Made by a program: the position numbers and the translations under genes. From Halomonas caseinilytica (GTDB lineage: Bacteria > Pseudomonadota > Gammaproteobacteria > Pseudomonadales > Halomonadaceae), in the NCBI RefSeq assembly GCF_001662305.1, contig NZ_BDEP01000004.1:62001-126000 (forward strand): a stretch of 64,000 nt of DNA. Reading direction: 5' to 3'. Below are positions 8,950-17,909 of the stretch, piece by piece; position 1 is the first letter of the stretch, and every line of letters starts with the position of its first letter. The notes below the pieces were generated by a model. That model ran no database searches. It saw only the letters and a list, made by a program, of their open reading frames with translations, and was not told the DNA's origin.

Positions 8950-8979
8950 GAAGGCCGGGACGGACGTGTCTCGGCCTTC
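8950..8979. terminator. Stem-loop between convergent genes
   Basis: GAAGGCCG pairs with CGGCCTTC, and the inner bases extend the stem to about 13 pairs using G-U pairs. It fills the gap between the YbaK-type gene and the convergent methyltransferase stop at 8981. No long U-tract is present on either side. Confidence 0.45.
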
Positions 8980-8980
8980 C

Positions 8981-10177
8981 TCAACCAGCCGGCGTTGCCT
9001 CGATCAGCAGGTTGCGAGGGGTCACGTCACGCTCGCAGAAGGTGCCGAGACGCACCTGGAAGCCAGCCTCCTCCATCAGCCTGACACGGTCCAGCGCCAG
9101 CCAGATCTCGAGCGGGCGCCGAAACAGATGGCGCACGAGCTCGAGCCGGGTGACCTCGCCCAGACGCTGGAACCCTTCGGCTTCGTAACGCGGCCAGTCG
9201 ACACGGGCTGGCAATGACAGCGATTTGCGCTCAGCCGCCCAGCGGCAGAAGTCGTCGAAAGTACCGGGCATTCGTCCATAAGCCAGGCTCGGCACCGGCA
9301 GGTAAATATCCCGCCCCGAGAGGTCGCGCTGCAGAGCATCGAAGCCCAGGCGCCAGGCATTGGCCACCTGGCGCTGGCGCCGCACTCCGGCCGGCGCGGT
9401 GACGGTCTCCTGCACCGACATCGCCAGGTCATCGCGACACAGCCGCCAGCCACGCTCGGCCATCTCCCGGCGCCCCTGCTCGGAGAAGGGATGGTAGTTC
9501 GCCGCCTCGGTTCGCTGATAGCAGCACGGCGCCAGGGTCACCGCCGCGCCGCGACTGGCCGCCAGCTCGAGCAGCCGGCCATGCAGGTCACCGCAGGCGT
9601 GCAGTGCCATTACCCGAGTGCCCGGTACCAACCAGCGCCCGGCGTCCTCGGCCATCACGTCCTGCTGGTGCAGGCGCACCGCCACCGCCTGGCGCTGCGC
9701 GAGTGCGTTTCCGGCACGACACAGCCCAGCCTGCCACTCCAGGGCCTCGATACCGACGCCATGCCAGCGCCCCAAGGCGCGTGCCAGATGGCCCTTGCCG
9801 GCGCACCACTCCACCAGATCGGCATCCGGTGCCACCAGCGGGGCGAAGGCCTGAATCTGGCGCCACTTTCGGCCACCGACGAAGGTACCCCAGGCATCGG
9901 GCAGTGTCGGTCCTTGCGGGGCCATATCGGGCAGATCCACCAGCGAGGCCAGCTCATCCACGGGCAGCCACGCCGACAAGGGAGACGCCGTGAAGGGACT
10001 CGCCTGCAAGCGGGCCGCCTCGTCGTCGGACAGCTCTCTCAACGCCTGGGCCATCGCCGGATACCGGGCTTCCCAGGGTAGGCGGCGGTGCTGGAAGGGC
10101 AAGGGCTGCCATACCGGTTGCCACTCGGCCAGCACGGCACCCAGGTGCCGAAAGCGGTGTTCATGACTCGGCGTCAT
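8981..10177 (-). CDS. SAM-dependent methyltransferase (Methyltransf_32 type)
   Basis: The 398-residue protein has a class-I methyltransferase core near the middle: motif I LVEWCAGKGHLAR, motif II IEALEWQ, then the ALHACGDLH and LAPCCYQ motifs. Those last motifs characterise the METTL25/GSTCD-like Methyltransf_32 group. The substrate is unknown; the CC-Y motif resembles that of RNA or small-molecule methyltransferases but does not decide between them. The gene follows the DUF523/DUF1722 gene by 9 bp on the same strand, so the two form an operon. Confidence 0.82.
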   Translation of the reverse strand: MTPSHEHRFRHLGAVLAEWQPVWQPLPFQHRRLPWEARYPAMAQALRELSDDEAARLQASPFTASPLSAWLPVDELASLVDLPDMAPQGPTLPDAWGTFVGGRKWRQIQAFAPLVAPDADLVEWCAGKGHLARALGRWHGVGIEALEWQAGLCRAGNALAQRQAVAVRLHQQDVMAEDAGRWLVPGTRVMALHACGDLHGRLLELAASRGAAVTLAPCCYQRTEAANYHPFSEQGRREMAERGWRLCRDDLAMSVQETVTAPAGVRRQRQVANAWRLGFDALQRDLSGRDIYLPVPSLAYGRMPGTFDDFCRWAAERKSLSLPARVDWPRYEAEGFQRLGEVTRLELVRHLFRRPLEIWLALDRVRLMEEAGFQVRLGTFCERDVTPRNLLIEATPAG

Positions 10178-10186
10178 TCCAGCCTC

Positions 10187-11158
10187 TCAGACGGCATTGC
10201 GCAGCCCGAGCTCGTAAGGGTGGGGATCGAGGTAGGACTGGCCACAGATATAGTCCGAGCCGTGACGCTTCAGGTGATGATTGAGCAAGCGCATCGGTAC
10301 CGCCAGGGGCACCTGCTCCAGACGATATTCTTCCACTGACTGGAGCAGGTCGCGACGCGTCTCGCCATCCAGGGACCGCTTGAGATAGCCCAGCACGTGC
10401 AGCAAGGCGTTGGCATGCGTCTTGCGCGACGCGGGTTTCGACAGCGCCTCCATGAAAGTCGGCAGGTAATACGCCAGCGTCTCGTCCAGGGGACGTCGAT
10501 GCGCCTCGGCCAGATAGCGCCCCAGCTCGCGATAAGCCTCCACCCGATGCGCCATCAGCAGAAGCTTCTGACGGCTATGGAACTGCAGCAGGGCATGATG
10601 GCTGGGTGCCTCCTCGACATTGCGCTTCCAGTCGTCGAGAGCATAGACGCGCGTCATGAAGTTCTCGCGCAAGGCCGGGTCATTGAGCCTTGCCTCCTCT
10701 TCCAGAGGGAGCTCGGGAAAATGATGGCGCAGGACGCGCACGAAGACGCCGGAATCGACGTGGCTGGGCATGCCGTTCTCATGATAGACCTTGACCCGCT
10801 CGAGCCCGCAGCTGGGCGAGCCCTTCATCAGGATAAAGCCGCGCAGGTGACGATGCGCCTCGACGAAGGACTCGCCGACCCGCTCGATGCGCTCGGTCAC
10901 ATCCCGATCGGTCGTTTTCGTGCCCCTGGCGCGAGGCGTCTCCCCAGGCCGCCCCACCAGGCGGATCGGTTCGCGCGGCACGCCAAGCCCCGCTGCTAGC
11001 TCGGGACAGAAGGTCTCGAAACGCAGACAATCCGCCAGCACATTCAGGCAATAGCGAGACCGCTTGTGACCGCCGTTGTAACGCACCTCCTCGCCGGTCA
11101 GGCAAGCACTGATGCCGACCGGGATACCGGTATTCGCTGCAGAGGCGTGTGTTGCCAT
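10187..11158 (-). CDS. DUF523-DUF1722 fusion protein (TudS-like plus YbgA-like)
   Basis: This 323-residue protein joins an N-terminal DUF523 domain (GISACLTGEEVRYNGGHKRS, CPE and GSPSCG cysteine sites) to a C-terminal DUF1722/YbgA domain beginning near residue 190 (ALLQFHSRQKLLLMAH). Some stand-alone DUF523 proteins are iron-sulfur thiouracil desulfurases (TudS); three conserved cysteines of that type are visible here. In many gammaproteobacteria this fusion lies beside photolyase phrB, but no phrB is adjacent in this window. CAGGAG precedes ATG 11158. Whether the fusion desulfurates a nucleobase is inference. Confidence 0.85.
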   Translation of the reverse strand: MATHASAANTGIPVGISACLTGEEVRYNGGHKRSRYCLNVLADCLRFETFCPELAAGLGVPREPIRLVGRPGETPRARGTKTTDRDVTERIERVGESFVEAHRHLRGFILMKGSPSCGLERVKVYHENGMPSHVDSGVFVRVLRHHFPELPLEEEARLNDPALRENFMTRVYALDDWKRNVEEAPSHHALLQFHSRQKLLLMAHRVEAYRELGRYLAEAHRRPLDETLAYYLPTFMEALSKPASRKTHANALLHVLGYLKRSLDGETRRDLLQSVEEYRLEQVPLAVPMRLLNHHLKRHGSDYICGQSYLDPHPYELGLRNAV

Positions 11159-11331
11159 ATGGCGCTCCTGTGGCGACGCTTTTCTTGGTTACAGGATAAC
11201 GCCGGGATCCGTATATCGCGATTCCCGACTGGCCGCCGAGCACCATCGTTCAGCGATCCTGCCCCTGCCGCTTTGCCCCGACCGGCTGGCTCGATAGGCT
11301 GTCATGGTCCCCCTTGCTTCAGGAATCATGC

Positions 11332-12240
11332 ATGCCTCCTCGTCGCCATACCCTCCCTCTTGCCCGCCGCGTCGCACCACTGCTCGTCGGTTTCACTTGG
11401 TTATCCGACGCCCAGGCGGCCACCTGCCATGCCCCCGGGCAGTGGCTGGACAAGGCGGGAGCCCCCATTGCAACCGATGTCATGATGCGCGATCTGGCCG
11501 AGCAACAGGTGGTGATGCTGGGTGAACGGCATGATCAGCGTGCCCATCATCGCTGGCAACTGCAGACGCTGGCTGGACTCCACGCCCTCCGCCCCGACAT
11601 GGTGATCGGCCTGGAAATGCTGCCACGCAAGGCTCAGCCGGTGCTGGACGATTGGGTCGCCGGGGCATTGAGCGAAGCGGCCTTCCTCGAGGCGAGCGAT
11701 TGGTTCGAGACCTGGGGCTACGACCCAGAGCTGTACTGGCCGATCCTGCACTTCGCCCGCATGCAGGACGTGCCGTTGAAGGCCCTGAATGTCACGCCCG
11801 AGCTGCAGCGACGGCTGGTGAGGGATGGCTGGGACGCCGTACCGTCGGACGACAGGTTCGGCATGACCGCACCGGCTCCGGCATCGCCGGCCTACCGCGC
11901 CGATCTCGCCGATGTCTTTGCCGCCCACGACCATGCCGCCAACGCTGGCGACGAGGGCCTCGAGCACTTCATCGACGCTCAACTGGTCTGGGACCGCGCC
12001 ATGGCCAGCGGCCTGGCCGAGGCCTCGGCGGAAGGCAAGCTGGTGGTGGGCCTGATGGGGCTACGCCACCTCAGCGATGGACACGGCGTGCCCCATCAGC
12101 TCGACGACCTGGGGGTAGCCGAGCACCTCAGCCTGCTGCCTCGGCGACTCGACGCTGCCTGCCGACCACCTCCCGCCGGTCGGGCGGATGGTTTCTTCAT
12201 CCTCGATCAGCGCCGGGAAGAGGCGCCAGCCGCCCCCTGA
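11332..12240 (+). CDS. chaN: ChaN-family (DUF399) haem/iron-binding protein
   Basis: This exported protein of 302 residues has a basic N-terminus, a hydrophobic stretch and a likely cleavage after SDAQA near residue 29. No lipobox is present, so it should be periplasmic rather than a lipoprotein. The family motif MLGERHD...HHRWQL is followed by GLEMLPR and by LMGLRHLSDGHGVP near the C-terminus. ChaN proteins bind haem dimers and share the Tiki/TraB-like fold. ATG 11332 has CAGGA 9 nt upstream; an upstream in-frame TTG is rejected. It lies alone between a divergent and a convergent gene. Confidence 0.8.
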   Translation: MPPRRHTLPLARRVAPLLVGFTWLSDAQAATCHAPGQWLDKAGAPIATDVMMRDLAEQQVVMLGERHDQRAHHRWQLQTLAGLHALRPDMVIGLEMLPRKAQPVLDDWVAGALSEAAFLEASDWFETWGYDPELYWPILHFARMQDVPLKALNVTPELQRRLVRDGWDAVPSDDRFGMTAPAPASPAYRADLADVFAAHDHAANAGDEGLEHFIDAQLVWDRAMASGLAEASAEGKLVVGLMGLRHLSDGHGVPHQLDDLGVAEHLSLLPRRLDAACRPPPAGRADGFFILDQRREEAPAAP

Positions 12241-12248
12241 AGGGGCCC

Positions 12249-12707
12249 TTACCCCTCGCCGATGTCGGGCCGGAACCCGCAGGACAATACTATCCGGTTC
12301 CAGCTATTGATGATCACCACCAGAGAGGTGAGACTCAGTTGTTCCTCCAGGCTGAAGCTCGCCCTCACCTGGTCGCGGAGCGCCTGTTCGATCTCGCTCT
12401 CGGCCAGCAGAGTCAGCGCCTCCGTCCAGGCCAACGCTGCCCGTTCACGCTCGCTGAAGCCCGGTGACTCCCGCCAGGCCGGCAGAACGTCGAGACGGGC
12501 CTGGCGTTCGCCATCGCCACGCGCCTCCTCGGAATGCATCCGCTGGCAGAAGGCACAGCCATTGAGCTGGGAGGCACGCAGGAAGATCAGGTGGATCAGG
12601 CCGGGCTCGATGCCTGAGGCTTCCACGGCCTCCTGGGTCGACTTGAGGCCCTGCACCAGTTCGGGCTGCAGGCGATAGAAATCGGCACGGGAAACATGCT
12701 CTTGCAT
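12249..12707 (-). CDS. Carboxymuconolactone decarboxylase-like (AhpD-type) protein
   Basis: The protein has 152 residues and the AhpD core motif: CAFCQRMH at about residues 51-58, with a partly conserved C-x-x-C-x-x-x-H site. The alpha-helical pattern LIFLRASQLNG before it and ERAALAWTEALTL after it is typical of peroxidase-like YnjA/PA0269 relatives that use the cysteine pair for peroxide reduction. CAGGAG precedes ATG 12707. It lies 52 bp downstream of an AraC-family gene on the same strand, and its stop is 8 bp from the convergent chaN stop. Confidence 0.85.
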   Translation of the reverse strand: MQEHVSRADFYRLQPELVQGLKSTQEAVEASGIEPGLIHLIFLRASQLNGCAFCQRMHSEEARGDGERQARLDVLPAWRESPGFSERERAALAWTEALTLLAESEIEQALRDQVRASFSLEEQLSLTSLVVIINSWNRIVLSCGFRPDIGEG

Positions 12708-12759
12708 GATGCACTCCTGATCTGGGACATGGAGTGCCCAGCATGCGCGCGGCGCACGG

Positions 12760-13581
12760 TCACGCCTTGTAGATTTGCGCCAACTTGCGCTGCCGATACT
12801 CGCCCGGGGTTTCCCCGGCATGGCGACGGAAACGGTGGGTGAAGTGCGCCTGATCGTGGAAGCCACACGCCAGAGCGACCTGACTGAGCGACGACTCGGC
12901 TCGCGCCAACAGGGCTCTGGCATGCTTGAGGCGTTGCAACAGATCCATCTGCGCGGGCGCCAGACCAACCTGATGGCGAAAGGTCCGTTCCAGCGTGCGG
13001 CGGCTCAGGCCATGGTGCGCCACGACCCGGTCGATCGTGAAGCGTCCGCTGTCGATCAGCGGCAGCAACCGCTGGACATGGCCGATCCTGGGCCCGTTCG
13101 CCTCCGCTCTGGCCAGCAGCCAGGCATCGAGTCGTGCCAGGCGCTCCTCCAGCGGCAGGGCCGGTAGTTCGTCCCGCAACGCCAACCAGTCATCGGGAGC
13201 GAACCTCTCCCATAGATCGTCATCACTCAAGGCCTCCAGCGACATGCCGAACAGCTGGAAAGCCCCGCCGGGACGGAATCGAATGCCCAGGCTGGCCCCT
13301 ACCGTGGTGGTATACGCCGCTACCGGTCGGCAGGTGATGTCCCAGCCAGCCGTCGGCGAAGTGGTATCGAGACGCCTGAAGGTCAGGGTGGTGCCGCCAT
13401 CGGGATAGAGCTTGTTACGGGTCGGTGCGTCCGGCGGAGGCCCCTGGACGAACCAGTAATGATCTACCCAGGGGCGCAGCGCTGCCGTCGGCAGCAGACG
13501 CCGGATGACCAGCCGCGGCAACACCAGCGGCGCCAGGTCGGCTCGGGGGCCAGGGGTATCGACGGGGTCTCGGAAGGACAT
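12760..13581 (-). CDS. AraC-family transcriptional regulator
   Basis: This 273-residue protein has a C-terminal AraC DNA-binding domain at about residues 170-270. The two helix-turn-helix units are VVAHHGLSRRTLERTFR and VALACGFHDQAHFTHRFRRHAGETPGEYR. The N-terminal half (RPWVDHYWFVQG...YPDGGTTLTF, GIRFRPGGAFQLFG) matches the DUF6597-type sensor domain of this group. GGAGG precedes ATG 13581. It is followed by the AhpD-like gene, its likely target along with itself. The inducer is unknown. Confidence 0.88.
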   Translation of the reverse strand: MSFRDPVDTPGPRADLAPLVLPRLVIRRLLPTAALRPWVDHYWFVQGPPPDAPTRNKLYPDGGTTLTFRRLDTTSPTAGWDITCRPVAAYTTTVGASLGIRFRPGGAFQLFGMSLEALSDDDLWERFAPDDWLALRDELPALPLEERLARLDAWLLARAEANGPRIGHVQRLLPLIDSGRFTIDRVVAHHGLSRRTLERTFRHQVGLAPAQMDLLQRLKHARALLARAESSLSQVALACGFHDQAHFTHRFRRHAGETPGEYRQRKLAQIYKA

Positions 13582-13796
13582 TCGGCCTCCGCAATGTCGG
13601 TGATTCGACGGCGCAGGACAGTATAGCCCAGCGACCCACCCGTCCTCGCTGGACAAGACCTTGGTTGCACTGCAGCAAGAAAATCGCAAAAAAGGGTTGA
13701 TTAGCCGACTCAGCAAATGGCGAACACTGTTTCTTTCATGTAGAATGCGCCTCGTTTTATCGACCCTCCGCCCTCCCGTCTCAGGATGCTTTCGTC
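13582..13796. promoter_or_regulatory. Divergent intergenic region of the AraC gene and nhaD
   Basis: The 215 bases hold a clear -10-like TAGAAT at 13741-13746 pointing to nhaD, without a good -35 at 16-18 nt. An A-rich stretch lies at 13676-13694. No perfect inverted repeat stands out. Confidence 0.35.
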
Positions 13797-15284
13797 ATGC
13801 TGACAAACCATCGTTCTCCACACTGGCTCCGGCACAGCGCCCGGTGGCCAGGCTTTCTCGTGCTCGCGCTTCCGATTTTGCTGTTCAGTCCCCTCGCCCA
13901 GGCCGCTTCCGCCGGCGAGCTGGACCTGACCTACACCCTGCCCGGTTTCATTGCCGTCACGCTCTTTCTGGCCGCCTATGCCCTGGTGATGGCCGAAGAA
14001 AAGCTGCACATGCGCAAGTCCAAGCCGGTGCTGGTGGCCGCTGGCCTGATCTGGGCGATGATCGGTTGGGTCTATGTGCATTCCGGCCTGCCCAACGCCG
14101 CCGAGGAAGCCTTCAGCGACACCCTGCTGGAATACAGCGAGCTGCTGCTTTTCCTGCTGGTGGCCATGACCTACATCAACGCCATGGAAGAGCGTCGCGT
14201 CTTCGACAAGTTGCGCGCCTGGCTGGTGGAGACGGGCTTCAGTTACCGGTCGCTGTTCTGGATCACCGGCATCCTTGCCTTCTGGATCTCGACCATCGCC
14301 AACAACCTCACCACCGCCATGCTGATGTGCGCCGTGGTCCTCAAGGTTGCCGAAGGCGACAAGCGCTTCATCAATATCTGCTGTATCAACATCGTGGTCG
14401 CTTCCAACGCCGGCGGCGCCTTCAGCCCCTTCGGCGACATCACGACCCTGATGGTCTGGCAGGCCAAGCTGGTCGAGTTCCAGGAATTCTTCGAGCTGCT
14501 CGGTCCTTCGCTGGTGAACTACCTGGTACCGGCCCTCTTGATGAGTCTGTTCATCAAGAACCGCAAGCCTGCCGCCCTCGAGGAAGACATCTGGCTCAAG
14601 CGCGGCGCACGCCGCATCGTCCTTTTGTTCCTGCTGACGATCGTCATCTCGGTACTGTGCCACACCATGCTGAACCTGCCCCCGGCGCTCGGCATGATGA
14701 CCGGTCTCGGCTTCCTGCAGTTCTTCGGCTATTACCTGCGCCGGAGCCTGCCACGCTCCCTGGAGCGCAAGCGCACCCGCTACAGCCAGCGTGGTGACTG
14801 GCGCAAGCTGGAATCCCTGGGCAGCGTGGTGCCCTTCGATGTCTTCACCCGAATCGCTCGCTCCGAGTGGGATACCCTGCTGTTCTTCTACGGTGTGGTG
14901 ATGTCCGTGGGCGGCCTGGGCTTCATGGGCTATCTGAGCCTGCTCTCCGAGACCCTTTACACCGGCTGGGATCCCGTCTGGGCAAACATCGTGCTGGGCC
15001 TGGTCTCGTCAGTGGTCGACAACATCCCGGTGATGTTCGCCGTCATCTCCATGGAGCCCGACATGTCCATGGGCAACTGGCTGCTGATCACCCTGACCGC
15101 CGGTGTGGGCGGTAGCCTGCTGTCGGTGGGCTCCGCTGCCGGCGTGGCGCTGATGGGTCAGGCACGCGGCATCTACACCTTCGCCAGTCATTTGCGCTGG
15201 GCACCGGTCATCGCCCTGGGCTATGCGGCCAGCGTGGCGGTGCACATGCTGCTCAATGCCGACAGCTTCGCCATCTTCCACTAA
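13797..15284 (+). CDS. nhaD: NhaD-type Na+/H+ antiporter
   Basis: This polytopic membrane protein of 495 residues exports Na+ (or Li+) in exchange for protons and is typical of halophilic and marine gammaproteobacteria. A cleavable-looking N-terminal segment ends at SPLAQAA near residue 35, and about twelve membrane segments follow. The family signatures are ISTIANNLTTAMLMCAVVLK and the conserved SNAGGAFSPFGDITTLMVW near residues 200-222. A second SVVDNIPVMFAVISM lies in the last third. It is monocistronic, with a strong hairpin after the stop. Confidence 0.93.
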   Translation: MLTNHRSPHWLRHSARWPGFLVLALPILLFSPLAQAASAGELDLTYTLPGFIAVTLFLAAYALVMAEEKLHMRKSKPVLVAAGLIWAMIGWVYVHSGLPNAAEEAFSDTLLEYSELLLFLLVAMTYINAMEERRVFDKLRAWLVETGFSYRSLFWITGILAFWISTIANNLTTAMLMCAVVLKVAEGDKRFINICCINIVVASNAGGAFSPFGDITTLMVWQAKLVEFQEFFELLGPSLVNYLVPALLMSLFIKNRKPAALEEDIWLKRGARRIVLLFLLTIVISVLCHTMLNLPPALGMMTGLGFLQFFGYYLRRSLPRSLERKRTRYSQRGDWRKLESLGSVVPFDVFTRIARSEWDTLLFFYGVVMSVGGLGFMGYLSLLSETLYTGWDPVWANIVLGLVSSVVDNIPVMFAVISMEPDMSMGNWLLITLTAGVGGSLLSVGSAAGVALMGQARGIYTFASHLRWAPVIALGYAASVAVHMLLNADSFAIFH

Positions 15285-15293
15285 ACTGGCCCT

Positions 15294-15320
15294 CTCCTGC
15301 CCGGCTCCGCCGGGCGGGAG
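15294..15320. terminator. Strong stem-loop between convergent nhaD and GFA genes
   Basis: CTCCTGCCCGGC pairs with GCCGGGCGGGAG around a TCC loop, giving a 12-pair stem with one G-T mispair. It sits 10 bp after the nhaD stop and 1 bp after the opposing GFA stop. No U-run follows on either strand, so it may work as a barrier or mRNA-end stabiliser instead. Confidence 0.5.
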
Positions 15321-15321
15321 C

Positions 15322-15795
15322 TCACAGCTCTTCTAGCCCGAGCCGGGCGTGCCATTCGGCGATGCTCTCGTCCGGATAGCCGGCGAAGCAACGATCCTGC
15401 TGCCGCGACTCGACTTCCACCCAGTCCGGCTTGTTCTCCAGCATGAGGTGCACCCGCTCGGGAGGCCTTGGCAGCTCGCTGTCGATGGCCGAAGCGAAGG
15501 GATGCACGAGTTCCGGCCAGCGCGGATCGAATACCCAGAGCGCGCTGGCACACCGGGCACAAAAGTGCCGCTCCCCAGGACTCTTCCGGCCATCGATCTC
15601 GGCCTGATAGATCGACGTGTGCTCGGCGCCATGAATCACCAGGGTGTCCGCCTCGCCACTCAGATTGATGGCATAGCCGCCTCCGCCGGCCGTCTTGCGG
15701 CAGATCGAGCAATAGCAACGATTGAACGGATAGGGATGCGATGACATGACGCGAAACCGCTCCGCACCACAGTGGCAGGATCCCTCGAGCAACAT
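15322..15795 (-). CDS. GFA-family (CENP-V-like) zinc-binding protein
   Basis: The protein has 157 residues and the glutathione-dependent formaldehyde-activating (Gfa/CENP-V) zinc fold. Zinc sites are in GSCHCGAERF (residues 5-14), CYCSICRK (about 28-35) and the C-x-x-C in HFCARCASALWVFDPRW. Despite the name, most family members are not shown to act on formaldehyde, and no formaldehyde-detoxification gene adjoins it. GGGGAG precedes ATG 15795 by 9 nt; the open frame continues upstream through non-homologous sequence. Confidence 0.85.
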   Translation of the reverse strand: MLLEGSCHCGAERFRVMSSHPYPFNRCYCSICRKTAGGGGYAINLSGEADTLVIHGAEHTSIYQAEIDGRKSPGERHFCARCASALWVFDPRWPELVHPFASAIDSELPRPPERVHLMLENKPDWVEVESRQQDRCFAGYPDESIAEWHARLGLEEL

Positions 15796-16034
15796 GGTGG
15801 CGTCTCCCCGACGGTCGCTTGATTGACTTAAGCCTAGAAAGCCAAGGTCATTCCGGCCAGGCAGGCTCTCGTCCCAAGCGGCGTCTCGAGAGATGTCCTC
15901 CGTCGCATCTCGCGCTAGGATGAAGTGGGTCGCCATTCACTCCATGAAGGAATACCGATGTACAGGACAGTCAGACCAGCGTGGAGATCCTCCGTGACAC
16001 TCCTGCATGGCACAAGCGATGCGGGAGGTGGTCG

Positions 16035-16985
16035 GTGAGCGATGCCACGGTGATCCACGTCCAAGGCCTGTCGAAGGTTTATGACAGCGGCTTCCAGGCA
16101 CTCAAGGGCATCGATCTCGAGATCCGGCGAGGCGAGATCTTCGCCCTGCTCGGCCCCAACGGGGCCGGCAAGACCACCCTGATCAGCGTGATCTGCGGAC
16201 TGGTCAATGCCAGTGGCGGCACGGTCCTGGTGGATGGCCACGACAATGTCCATGCCTATCGCGAGGCACGTTCGCGCATCGGCTTGGTGCCACAGGAATT
16301 GACCGGCGAGGCCTTCTCCACGGTCTGGGACACGGTGAGCTTCAGTCGCGGCCTGTTCGGCAAGCCGGCCTCGCCAAGCCATATCGAGAAGATCCTGCGC
16401 TCGCTGAGCCTCTGGGAAAAGCGCCGCAACAAGCTGATCACGCTTTCCGGCGGCATGAAACGCCGCGTGCTGATCGCCAAGGCGCTGGCCCACGAGCCAC
16501 AGATTCTCTTTCTCGACGAGCCCACCGCCGGCGTCGATGTCGAGCTGCGCCGCGACATGTGGGACGTCGTGCGCAGCCTGCGCGAGAATGGCGTGACCAT
16601 CATCCTCACCACGCACTACATCGAAGAAGCCGAGGAGATGGCCGACCGCATCGGCGTGATCCGTGCCGGCGAGCTGGTTTTAGTGGAGGAGAAGCGCGAA
16701 CTGATGCGCAAGCTCGGCAGCAAGGCGCTGACGCTGCACCTCAGCGAGCCGCTGGCCCGCATCCCCGAATCCCTCGCCGGCCATGATCTGGCCCTCGAGG
16801 AAGACGGCCACGCCCTGGTCTATACCTATGACGCCGCACGCCAGGACGATGGCGGAGAGGAACCCGCGGGCATCGCCGAGTTGCTGGCCGACCTGGAAGC
16901 CGCCGGCATTCACTTCAAGGATCTCCACACTCGCCAGAGTTCCCTCGAGGAGATCTTCGTCAGCCTGGTGCGGGAGGACGCATGA
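16035..16985 (+). CDS. ABC transporter ATP-binding protein, YadG type
   Basis: This ABC-2 type ATPase has 316 residues, with Walker [10 protein letters not shown] near residue 40, Q-loop VPQE, signature LSGGMKRR, Walker [13 protein letters not shown] and the H-loop TTHY. The C-terminal extension after residue 220 is typical of drug, polysaccharide or YadG-type exporters. The start is GTG 16035, supported by GGGAGG 6 nt upstream. Its stop overlaps the permease start as ATGA, so the pair assemble as a two-component exporter in the inner membrane. The substrate is unknown. Confidence 0.9.
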   Translation: MSDATVIHVQGLSKVYDSGFQALKGIDLEIRRGEIFALLGPNGAGKTTLISVICGLVNASGGTVLVDGHDNVHAYREARSRIGLVPQELTGEAFSTVWDTVSFSRGLFGKPASPSHIEKILRSLSLWEKRRNKLITLSGGMKRRVLIAKALAHEPQILFLDEPTAGVDVELRRDMWDVVRSLRENGVTIILTTHYIEEAEEMADRIGVIRAGELVLVEEKRELMRKLGSKALTLHLSEPLARIPESLAGHDLALEEDGHALVYTYDAARQDDGGEEPAGIAELLADLEAAGIHFKDLHTRQSSLEEIFVSLVREDA

Positions 16986-17743
16986 ACCTGAGATCCGTGA
17001 AGACCATCTACGTCGCCGAGATGGCACGCAGCCTGCGCACCGTGCTCCAGAGCATCGTCTCGCCGGTGATCTCGACGTCACTCTATTTCGTGGTGTTCGG
17101 TGCAGCCATCGGCACCCGCATCAGCGAAGTGGATGGCGTCAGCTACGGCGCCTTCATCGTGCCCGGCCTGATCATGTTGATGCTGCTCACCCAGAGCGTC
17201 TCCAACGCCTCCTTCGGCATTTTCTTCCCCCGCTTCACCGGCACCATCTACGAGATCCTCTCGGCGCCCATTTCCTATTTCGAGGTGGTGCTCGGCTTCG
17301 TCGGTGCCGCGGCCACCAAATCGGTGATCCTGGGCTTGATCGTGCTGGCCACGGCCAGCCTGTTCGTGCCCTTCACCATCGCCCATCCGTTGATGATGCT
17401 GCTGTTTCTGGTGCTCACCTCCCTGACCTTCAGCCTGCTGGGCTTCATCATCGGCATCTGGGCCGACGGTTTCGAAAAGCTCCAGCTGGTGCCGTTGCTG
17501 GTGATCACGCCTCTGACGTTTCTTGGCGGCACCTTCTATTCCATCGACATGCTGCCCCCCGCCTGGCAGGTCGTCACCCTGGCCAATCCGGTGGTGTATC
17601 TGGTCAGCGGTTTTCGCTGGAGCTTCTATGGCATGGGCGATGTCAGCATCTGGGCCAGCCTCGGGATGATCGCGCTCTTCCTGGCGGTATCCCTGGCCGT
17701 GGTGAACTGGATCTTTCGCAGCGGCTATCGACTCAAGCCCTGA
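16982..17743 (+). CDS. ABC-2 type permease, YadH type
   Basis: This 253-residue membrane protein has six predicted hydrophobic segments and the ABC2_membrane motif region [24 protein letters not shown] near residues 165-188. It is the transmembrane partner of the ATPase it overlaps by 4 bp. The pair resembles E. coli YadG-YadH, for which no physiological substrate is established. A 166-bp gap separates it from the next gene. Confidence 0.9.
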   Translation: MNLRSVKTIYVAEMARSLRTVLQSIVSPVISTSLYFVVFGAAIGTRISEVDGVSYGAFIVPGLIMLMLLTQSVSNASFGIFFPRFTGTIYEILSAPISYFEVVLGFVGAAATKSVILGLIVLATASLFVPFTIAHPLMMLLFLVLTSLTFSLLGFIIGIWADGFEKLQLVPLLVITPLTFLGGTFYSIDMLPPAWQVVTLANPVVYLVSGFRWSFYGMGDVSIWASLGMIALFLAVSLAVVNWIFRSGYRLKP

Positions 17744-17909
17744 CGCCTGCCTCGCCGCATTCCGTCGTCGTGCCTCGCCCACCACCGGGGTGCGGTGAAA
17801 GGGCGCACCCAAGGCCTCGCCGGTTGCCCCGGCGCACATGTCACCGCATGCTGTGCGGGCGCCCTTCCCGAAACCCGTCGGCCATGGGAAGGCGTTACAG
17901 GAGACAAAC

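Noticed and set aside
12249..12968. Long upstream extension of the AhpD-like gene
   Set aside because: The extra 87 codons overlap the AraC gene in another frame; the start at 12707 has CAGGAG and fits the family length.
15108..15118. GGCGGTAGCCT, matching the RfaH ops core
   Set aside because: It lies deep inside the nhaD coding region near its 3' end, not in a leader. One 11-bp match is expected by chance in GC-rich DNA.
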